From Icerya purchasi (lineage: Eukaryota > Arthropoda > Insecta > Hemiptera > Monophlebidae): a stretch of 64,000 nt of DNA. Positions 56,736 to 64,000 of the stretch are shown one piece after another. The position numbers and the translations under genes were made by a program. Under the pieces are notes generated by a model that was given only the letters and a program-made list of their open reading frames with translations, was not told where the DNA came from and ran no database searches. Where the stretch lies: contig CM077116.1 of NCBI GenBank assembly GCA_039619475.1, forward strand, positions 254,053,440-254,117,439, written 5' to 3'. Positions within the stretch are counted from its first letter, which is position 1, and every line of letters begins with the position of its first letter.

Positions 56736-57056
56736 ATGTTGTAAATAATAAAGAATCTTTCAACATCCTGTTTGTTAATTATAAAATATAGTAATTTATT
56801 ACAAATACAATTATAACAAACAAATTCGAAGAATAAAATGAAGGCTTAGAAAAACGTTTTCGGGTGTAACCCATCATCAGCTAAAAACACAATATATGTG
56901 CGATCAGAAACAAAAGAGTGTGATTTAGAATTTGTTTCTGATCACACATAGTCTGATGATGGATTATACCCGAAAACGTTTCTAAGACTTAATTTTATTT
57001 TTAAATTTGTTTATTATAATTGTATTTGTAATAAATTACTATATGTTGTAAATAAT
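56736..57056. mobile_element. Foldback retroelement-like unit with hammerhead-like cores and 14-bp TSD
   Basis: A unit of 293 bp (56,750-57,042) lies between exact copies of ATGTTGTAAATAAT (56,736-56,749 and 57,043-57,056). Arms of about 115-130 bases (56,783-56,914 and 56,931-57,044) pair. Each arm carries CTGATGA, a short stem and GAAAACG on its own strand: minus copy CTGATGA-T-GGGT-TAC-ACCC-GAAA at 56,880-56,858, plus copy from 56,953. Hammerhead ribozymes have CUGANGA-stem II-GAAA, and Penelope-like elements carry such motifs in their terminal repeats. The extra U before stem II departs from the consensus, so activity is uncertain. Confidence 0.7.
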
Positions 57057-57436
57057 TTTCGATTTTTTCCAAAAGCAAAAATGAAAAAAAAAATTGTTCG
57101 CATACTTTGTTAAGTTATGTCGCGTATTTTTGCGTTTAACTCTGTACGTAGTTAAGTATGAAACGGTTTAAACGCGGAAAAATGTAATATAAATAAATGT
57201 TAATATTATAGCTGTTTGTGTTTAAAGTGTTTACTATTTAATTACGTATAAAAAAAGTATTTAATTGCAAAATATAAATAGTAATCGTTCGCTGACATAT
57301 TAATCGGTACATTTCGCATTAATAGAAATAGTGAAATTATTTCAGCGGTAGCGAAGTACATAGCTCTGAGAAAGAAGGGCACTTACTAATAGATAAGCAA
57401 AACCTGTTATATAGAATAAAATTCCTACAAAAGTCC
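57057..57436. other. Spacer, nothing recognised
   Basis: AT-rich between the foldback unit and a LINE. Confidence 0.4.
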
Positions 57437-57639
57437 TTGCCGAATCTAATACATCACCGCTTTCTATTCCAAGATCTTATTTGGGCTATCGTTTTTTTAC
57501 TAAGCGTCTCCCACTCACGTCCTCTACTCTTATCCATTCTTATCTTTCCATTTCTAGGAACTGGCGTTTCGTACCTAGGAAAACTCCTATTCTATCTTTC
57601 ATTTCTCTTCCGCTCAGTTCGTTTTGTCCTTACATAATG

Positions 57640-58176
57640 TCTTTTGTCAATCTTCCTTATTTCACTTTTAATTTCGCCGATCTCTGCCATCCTCCAAATA
57701 TGTTTACTGTTCCTACGCTCTCTAAGTTTCTTCTATACGCCCTAATTAGACAGAAATTCCACAGTATTATCAAATGTTTAATTTCCTTCTCATGCAACCG
57801 TGTTTACAGATGGTTCGAAGATGGTATCGGTGCCTCTTTTATCTTCCCAAATTTTGGCTTCTCAGAATCTTTTCGCCTGCATCCTTTCTGTTCCATACCC
57901 ATAAACGTATTAATGACTATACTACGTTCCATTATTTTCATTTCCTCCAATCACCTTTCCTCTAAATTCTTGATTATATCTGACTCCATGACCGCCCTTC
58001 AATTTATTCTCCCCTACCTGATCATTCCTGTGATTTTATCATACTTCGCATACGCGCAATTATCCACTTCGTCCCTTCATTCCATTCAAATTGATTTGCT
58101 GCGAATTCCTAGCCATTCGGGCATCTGCGGTAATGAAGCGGCGAACTCCTTGGCTCGGGTTGCTGCCTCTTCTTAA
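57640..58176 (+). pseudogene. LINE ORF2 RNase H (family A)
   Basis: SFVNLPYFTFNFADLC precedes the domain. VFTDGSK, the first catalytic block, is readable at about 57,803-57,823 in one frame and DGIGASFIF in the next, so one base is gained or lost there. Then come TILRSIIFISSNH, LIISDSMTALQF (third acidic site) and IPSHSGICGNEAANSLA. The last catalytic aspartate (normally NExVDxLA) is replaced by asparagine. The region of the catalytic glutamate is damaged. Inactive. Confidence 0.75.
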
Positions 58177-58492
58177 TTCTTCTTTAAAAAAGTCCCATCG
58201 TCCAATCTCCTTCCGCTGTGCAAAGGTTTTCATCTTAGGTTTTGGTCGGATATGTACGTTTCCTCTTTCTCCATATTGTCCTCTCCACTCAAACGAAGAG
58301 CATGTTTGCGATGCGGATCATGTGTTTATTAAGTGTTCATCTCTTTCTGCCAAGTGCTCGGCTTTTTATTCCATTTTATTGATACTCGGTCACCCTACTC
58401 CATATTGCGCCTCTTATGTCCTATCTTTTTCCTCTCCACAGATTGTTCCTATTATTTGTTCCTTTCTCCTAACAACATTTGATATCGTATGA
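58177..58492 (+). pseudogene. LINE ORF2 C-terminus (family A)
   Basis: A second frame continues after the RNase H with SLKKSHRPISFRCAKVFIL. An internal deletion removes the tryptophan-rich segment seen at 37.2 kb. Then come CPLHSNEEHVCDADHVFIKC and GHPTPYCASYVLSF. The stop is at 58,490-58,492. Cysteine/histidine spacing suggests a degenerate zinc knuckle. The counterpart at 16.1-16.3 kb is the best match. Confidence 0.75.
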
Positions 58493-58599
58493 AAATATAA
58501 TTGATTCCTTCCTATTCTAATTGTTCTGGGTAAAGGTCCCCGGTTGACAGGCCCAAAAAAAAAAGAAAAAGAAAAAGAAATAATATGTAGCACTAGAGA

Positions 58600-58712
58600 T
58601 TTAGGCGTATTAAGTGAACCGCTAGTATTATTCTTTTATGCGCTGTAATGACCTTAGTAGTTACAGCGGCGCATATAAAAAAAGTGAAGAGGAGAATTAA
58701 AAAAAAAAAAAC
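58600..58712 (+). mobile_element. LINE 3' UTR stem-loop with poly(A) (family B-like), tail only
   Basis: ATGCGCTGTAA at 58,638-58,648 pairs with TTACAGCGGCGCAT at 58,661-58,674 (one bulge), followed by A7 and later an A12 run. The layout equals the family B 3' end at 49.22-49.29 kb. No coding part. Confidence 0.5.
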
Positions 58713-59800
58713 TACTATTATTCTATACTAAGAAATATTTAAACATATATCCTGTAATAAATATTTTTTCCACCTCTATTCCGGTACATACTTTTTTTCC
58801 TATCTGTATCTAAGATCAGTTGATGGCTGAAAAATGGTTCGTTACCAAACCTAAGGTATCATTTCGATCACATAACTCACGACTTTTTGTACACAGAATA
58901 TAACTGAATATTATTACGACGGAGAAGTTATCTCTGGGAGGAAGTTAGATCATCCGAAAAGAAAGAAAACAACCGGCCCCCAATATGAAGAACCTCAAGT
59001 ACGTTATGAAAAGAGTTTAATCACGCCTTCATTGTTGTACAGCTTAATTTTACGACTGAGGACATTTTCCGGTGTAATAGTACCGATTATAGTAATGTCA
59101 TCTGCCGAAGAATTAACGTGTACTTCTTTTAGGCGCTTTTAACAGTACTAGCTTAAAGTGCACAATTATATACCCCCGGTCAGATATGTAGCGGTTTGTA
59201 GTAAAACGATTCGTTACACAGCTTTTATTTTCGGATGAAAATTATGATTTATTGTTGAAAAAATGAAATTGGAAACTGATGTTCGAATAGTAGCCGGTTG
59301 AATGATCAGTCACTGGAGTGTACGAATGAGCTGACCAAGTTGTGTATGTAAAAGGTCGTCCAGCACAAATTTTTTATCGGAGTTTTCATCGAATTGGTTT
59401 GGTTCTATTTAGTTTTTTGTCGGTTTTTCGAAATTCGACATAACTGTGTATATCGGCTAGATGTTTTGTGACGGTGGGTGGCGTAATGTTTGCAGTTAGA
59501 GCTTATTTACGGAGAACGAATATTTCAGAAACGATCGGAGTTCGTAACGATGTGTCGTATTCTACGGAATTTGACGCTTCTGTTTATTTATTATCGCTTT
59601 CGATTAAATGAACTCTTTTGTATTCCTTTTCCCATGCGAGATTTCCTCTGACGTATGCAATTAGTGTAATAATACGGACGAGTACGCGAGCGATAACAAA
59701 CTGTGTATTTGCGTCGATACTTTCATCTAATGCTTGAACACGGACCAAAAAAACCGACATATTTCTGTTATTTTAACTTACAAATCCTTTAACATTCTCC
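58713..59800. other. Spacer, nothing recognised
   Basis: AT-rich, no motif. Confidence 0.4.
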
Positions 59801-59809
59801 TTTTTTTTA

Positions 59810-60765
59810 AATTATAAACATTTATTAAATTATAACGAATACAAGCCTAACAAGCATAACGAGCATAACAAGCAAATTTAAATGTATAAACGATTATACT
59901 ACTTATCGCTTTATGGCCAAAAACGTTTTTCTACGTAGTACAATCGTTGATATCAGGGCCGTATCTAGACCAAAATTTCGGGGGGGGGGGCAAAAATATT
60001 TTTATAAATATATGTATATATACATTTAAATAAACTCGGCCCTTCGGGACTCAGAAAGGAGCAAGCCCCCTTCACTCACAGGTCTAGTTCTTCTATAATT
60101 CTTGTAGAAGAATAAACTTTTTCATTGGCTACGACGTTCGAAAACATTTTTTCGTTACATAAAATTATGACATTTTTTTGGGACAACTAGTGTCATATAT
60201 ATGGGACCAATTTCTTGACAGGCCACTTTTCCTGATGACCCCTGGCGTAAAAATGGTGTAGCCATTCATCCTAACATTTAGCTTTCATTACTACATTTTC
60301 GTTACATATTCGGGTACATAAAATTGTAACATTTTTTGGGGACAAATTTCGTAACAAGGCACTTTCCCTGATGACCCCTGGCGTAAAAATGGCATAGCCA
60401 ATAATATGTATATATGTATTATCATAAAATATATTTATTTATAAATAGCACACTAAAGCCTGGTAGTCAATTATTGCATATGAAATATTTGAATAAACTA
60501 CTATATAATGAAAGCAAGTAAAAAATAGTCGTTTCCATAGAATTCATGAAAATTAAATTTTTTTTTTCTTTTGTCAGAAATTGAAAAGAAATAAATTTAT
60601 TCTGATTTTCGGTCTTTTTCATTCAAGTAGTTATTATTTCGCAGACATTTCGAGGCGGGGCGGGGGGGGGGGGGTCGAACCCTGAAAAACCGCCCTTAAA
60701 TACGTCCCTGGTTGATACATTTAAATTTGTTTGTTACACGCTTGTATTTATTATAATTTAATTTA
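59810..60765. repeat. Foldback element split by a hAT-like insertion
   Basis: Outside the insertion the sequence folds back. TATAAACGATTATACTACTTAT pairs imperfectly with CTACGTAGTACAATCGTTGATA, separated by a short loop with GGCCAAAAACG. The outer arms pair over AAATTTAAATGTAT / ATACATTTAAATTT and on to TTATAATTTAAT. The right arm is interrupted at 59,954-60,710. The loop motif resembles a degraded form of the GAAAACG motif of the unit at 56.75 kb. Confidence 0.65.
59954..60710. mobile_element. Non-autonomous hAT-like element, 757 bp
   Basis: The ends are CAGGGCCGTATCTAG on the left and, read inward from the right, CAGGGACGTATTTAAG. They form terminal inverted repeats of about 16 bp with the CAGGG start usual for hAT elements. 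Flanks are GTTGATAT (59,946-59,953) and GTTGATAC (60,711-60,718), an 8-bp target duplication with one change. The interior has no transposase. It contains two copies of a block with CTGATGACCCCTGGCGTAAA (about 60,231 and 60,370). G11 and G13 tracts lie near the two ends in the same orientation. Confidence 0.75.
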
Positions 60766-60769
60766 ACGT

Positions 60770-61700
60770 TTTTTATTATTTTACATTATATATAGGCCAG
60801 GTTATTGTTGGTGAGAGCCTATTCTCCTTATCGACAAAACCATCATCGTTTAGGCTTCTTTCGATAGCGAAAGATTCCGCGAAGTTTTGACTTTTTTTAA
60901 ATGAGTTTCTTGCCATGCGATAATTTAAAAGTTACGAAGCGTACTCTCTGTATAATAAGTATATGAGCCCGAGTGTATTCGGATCGCGGTTTTCCGATCT
61001 GGCATTTTCGTTAAACGTCACTTGATCGATCTATAACAATGTCGGGGAAGTGATTGGTGCGAAGAAAGACCATTATCATCGTCCGTGAAAATCATTATCG
61101 ACATCTCATGTCGTTCTAGAGTGAGTACCACTCAATCGGTATTTTTTGTTCGTTGTTTAGTTATACGAAAAAGCATTACGGTGAAGAGGGTCGACTTTTC
61201 ATGCTTAAAGTTCTGATAGGCGTCTTTAGAACGTGTTTAAATTATCGTCCGATTTCGAGAAGCGTGAATAAGTTTTCTCTAAATAGAGCCTTTCAAGCTG
61301 CGTCTTATTGGGTATTGTATATTTAAAATATATCGGAGAATATTAATTTTTCCTCGATTTGCTCTCCGCGGCTTAGTCAAGTTAGACTTTATTCGCTTTT
61401 CTTTGCCTGTGTATTATCCACTACTGTGTAACGTTGCTGATGCGAGTTTACCAACCGGTGATACATACATACATCTTTGAAGAGCTAATCACGCAGTCTA
61501 GCCGCCGAAGCTGCAATATTAAATTGGCGTAATCTTCAAAGACAATTCGGATATCCGAAATAAGAAGCTTAATACACACGTTCGTAAAACCTTTAACCTT
61601 TTCGACTGCGAAAAAAGAAAATGTCGCATTTATCATTGCCCCCGGATTGGAATCGTTTACCGTTTAATTGTCGCACTTTAAAAATAAGACGAATCGGAAT
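60770..61700. other. Spacer with rising CpG content
   Basis: No motif recognised; CG dinucleotides become more frequent toward the island on the right. Confidence 0.4.
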
Positions 61701-63110
61701 AAATTAGCATATTCATCCGGTACGCGAAGCGAAAGAAAATGAGCCGCACGGGCTAATTAGCGAGTTATTGTTGGCCAAGTTGACTGAGCCGAAACTGGCG
61801 GCAGCATCGCGGCAACTCGCCCAACAGAAAAGACCACATGTATACTGTCCGCGCGCGTACAGGCGCTGTTGTGCCTTCGAGCTCGATAACGGAGGGACTG
61901 TCGAAGTTCAGGGTTAGGGGCGCGGAGGGTGATGGGCGTTTAAACAAAACCGTTAGAGCCTAGTTAAAGATGAAAAGCGACAAAATGGCATTTGCTAATA
62001 ATAATAGTAATATGAAAGCAATCGACAGTGCTAGACCACCGCCGCCATCGTCGTCTATAAATTGCTTCTAACCGAACGGAATGCTTCGGAAGAGTGTACG
62101 CGGTGAACTTCGGCGCGGCTTGTCCGACAGAGCATTTCCACTTGGACACGGATAACGATGTCGTCGCTTCTTCGGCCGGTAGAAGCGCCCGGGTAAGCGG
62201 CGTTGTCGAATTTCGGAACGAAAAATGAGAAGAACGAGAACGAGTTGATGGATTCCATTTTAACAACTACTCCGGCAAAGGTCGGAGCGGAGGGACGCGC
62301 GGCGACCGACGACGACGACAAAGGCAAAGCGACAGAGACGCGCGATTGCGTGCTGCGACGTCCGAGAACGGGCTCGAGAAACGAGAAAAGATCAAACGGG
62401 AGCCGAACCGCGAGTGCGACGAAGAGAGGACTGCAGCCCGGAATCGGATCGGAGCCGGCGGGATGACGATCATCCCGTTTCTGTTTTCCGTTGAGTGTTT
62501 TATGTTGCCTTAATAGCTTCGTCTGTCCGTGACGGTGAAGCGCCAGGCCACTGCCATTCATCGACACCTCCAGCGCGGCTAGGCTCCAACGCACACGCGC
62601 ACAGCCAACGAAAAAACAATTTCTCTCCGTCCGCCGAAACAACGTGTAAGCGCGCTCTCCTTCTCTCCCCCGCCCTTCCATTTATATAATAACTAAATTC
62701 AAAACACAGACGCCGGCCCGGCTTCTCCTTAGCAGATTCGCATTTTACGAATTGGATATACCGACGAAAATCCTCGCAGCCACCCCCCTGGCAAAGCCTC
62801 CAGCGATGTGCTTGTCGTCCGATTTTACGCGGACACGCAAACACATGCAGCGGCCTAGTGTCGCGCTGATAAATTTAAAGGCACCTTCTCGGATGATAGG
62901 TGTATCGAATTATACTCCTGACAGCGGGCGCAGCAGAACAAGAGCGTATTCCGAAAAAGAAAAGTGTGTTGTCCGTTCAAGCGATGGGTGGTGGCGGATG
63001 CGTTGACGGGGCAAGACCGGATCGGGGTGACATGTTTGATTCGCGCGGGCAAATTCCGTTCTACGGGGCAATAACGATAATAATTTCAGCGGCCGATGGA
63101 AACTACCGTG
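61700..63110. other. Strong CpG-rich island; candidate promoter or 5' exon
   Basis: The densest CG region of the window, especially 62,100-62,480. Overlapping open frames occur on both strands (minus 62,055-62,681; plus 62,203-62,466 and 62,752-63,006) without a recognisable domain. A short plus-strand frame starts at ATG 61,970 (MKSDKMAFANNNSNMK...) and ends at 62,071. In insects such islands often mark unmethylated promoters or developmental regulatory elements; here that is inference. Confidence 0.35.
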
Positions 63111-63863
63111 CATTCTGTGGTGGAGGTGAAATTTCGATTATTCTTACATTTTTAAAATGAACGCGAACGACGATCTTAAATATCGCCTATTTTAAAAGTC
63201 GCGCTGGTTACATCCAATAAGAAAGATCTATTTGTGATTCGATATATGTTTATTATTGTGGAAATTACAAAAAATAATATATTTCTCTACTCAGGTTTGC
63301 AATATCTTCTGGTGCATCTTTTTCTTTTTTTCTTTTTTTTTTTATCCACTTTCGATTACTCCCCGGGCGTATATTTCGATTTGAAAATAATTACACCTTG
63401 AAAGGAATATTTTCTACAAAACTCAATATTCTGATTAAATTTAAGGTTCGTTTTTGTTTTGTTTTTTTTTTTTTAGTATTTTTTCTTATAAAATATTAGA
63501 CTAAATTGACATGTATAAAAAATGGATATTTGTTTGTATGTTTGCTTGTGTGTTTGTTTGTCCCGTATGCGTTCCTGTAGCGCCGGACGAATCATGATAA
63601 AATTTTCAGGGTATATTCGTGTTGCCCAAACGAAGGTTTTAAGGTACGGCTGAGTTATTTACCCGCTCTCCTTCGTGAAATATGCAGTCTAAGTAGTTGA
63701 GATGCTACCAGCGGTACAAAAATGCATACAGGACGAATACAAAAGAAAATCATAAAAATTTAAATAAAATTATTACTATGCCCCCCCCCCATTGGGTACG
63801 CCAGCTAAAGACCTACACCCACAGACGGGCCGTCAGTTAAATTTCGATTCGGTCAGATATCGA

Positions 63864-63865
<2 letters not shown>
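63111..63865. other. Spacer; possible Helitron-type non-coding segment
   Basis: From about 63,520 comes a TTTG-rich stretch, then TCCTGTAGCGCCGGACGAAT and TAAAATTTTCAGGGTAT, a style of sequence common in degenerate Helitrons. Only style supports it. A C10 tract is at 63,781. Confidence 0.25.

Positions 63866-63902
<37 letters not shown>
63866..63902. repeat. TA microsatellite
   Basis: About 18 TA dinucleotides. Confidence 0.95.
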
Positions 63903-63904
<2 letters not shown>

Positions 63905-64000
63905 AATTAATGGATGAAATAATGGATGACGAGGGGAAGGACAAAATATAAGATGCACACAATGAGGAGTAGGTTGAGTTTCAGCAGACAAGAATATAAA

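Larger units (their letters stand above)
57437..58580 (+). mobile_element. 5'-truncated LINE 3' part (family A) with tail
   Basis: Plus-strand copy from the region before RNase H to the 3' end. It closes with CCCGGTTGACAGGCCC and an A-rich tail from 58,553, then AAAAAG repeats. The GCCC-poly(A) ending is shared with 16.4, 37.85 (minus) and approximately 15.6 kb. Confidence 0.8.

Noticed and set aside
62055..62681. 208-codon minus-strand frame as a gene
   Set aside because: Several overlapping frames on both strands of a CpG-rich island are equally open; arginine/serine-rich translation reflects composition.

Overview
The window is AT-rich nuclear DNA from an animal, almost certainly an insect. 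Insect-type non-LTR retrotransposons, a mariner, an insect gypsy/errantivirus-like LTR element with a serine-tRNA primer site and tRNA-derived SINEs support this. AT-rich DNA interrupted by CpG-rich islands suggests Hymenoptera, but that is inference. I recognise no host protein-coding gene. The window reads as a gene desert or very long intron filled with nested, decayed mobile elements on both strands.

Layout. 0-1.1 kb: RNase H end of a LINE (family B here), minus strand. 1.1-6.2 kb: mostly unassigned, with a CpG-richer block at 3.2-4.3 kb. 6.2-10.4 kb: two degraded LINE ORF2 copies facing each other, the plus one covering endonuclease to the first RT block and the minus one endonuclease to RNase H. 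11.1-11.6 kb: Jockey-like RT fragment, minus. 14.8-16.4 kb: two 5'-truncated LINE 3' ends (family A, whose 3' ends finish in GCCC or a variant followed by poly(A)). 18.97-19.09 kb: 62-bp tandem duplication. 20.3-21.5 kb: CpG-rich island. 23.5 kb: SINE. 26.4 kb: 18-bp minisatellite. 28.6 kb: 52-bp-arm hairpin. 29.0-30.2 kb: degenerate foldback, GC hairpin and about five copies of a 180-bp tandem unit. 31.0-31.3 kb: foldback element. 33.1 kb: SINE head. 34.93-36.12 kb: mariner, minus. 36.87-37.85 kb: family A LINE 3' part. 38.4-39.05 kb: PIF1-type helicase remnant, Helitron-like. 40.2 kb: possible SINE. 44.07-49.4 kb: LTR retroelement (gag and env remnants, pol missing) whose 5' LTR holds a nearly intact family B LINE with a 15-bp target duplication. 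50.5 kb: SINE body. 51.5-52.5 kb: CpG-richer block. 53.1-53.9 kb: RT C-terminal fragment of another LINE type. 54.0-54.4 kb: foldback. 56.74-57.06 kb: foldback with hammerhead-ribozyme-like cores and a 14-bp target duplication. 57.4-58.6 kb: family A LINE. 59.8-60.8 kb: related foldback split by a hAT-like element. 61.7-63.1 kb: the strongest CpG-rich island, a candidate promoter or 5' exon region.

These elements do not form a pathway; they record successive insertions. The most unusual items are the hammerhead-like foldback group, the LINE with an inverted 24-nt 5' end inside an LTR, a hairpin whose only mismatches are G:U-compatible on one strand, and a long open frame with several hydrophobic stretches at 49.7-50.35 kb that I cannot assign.
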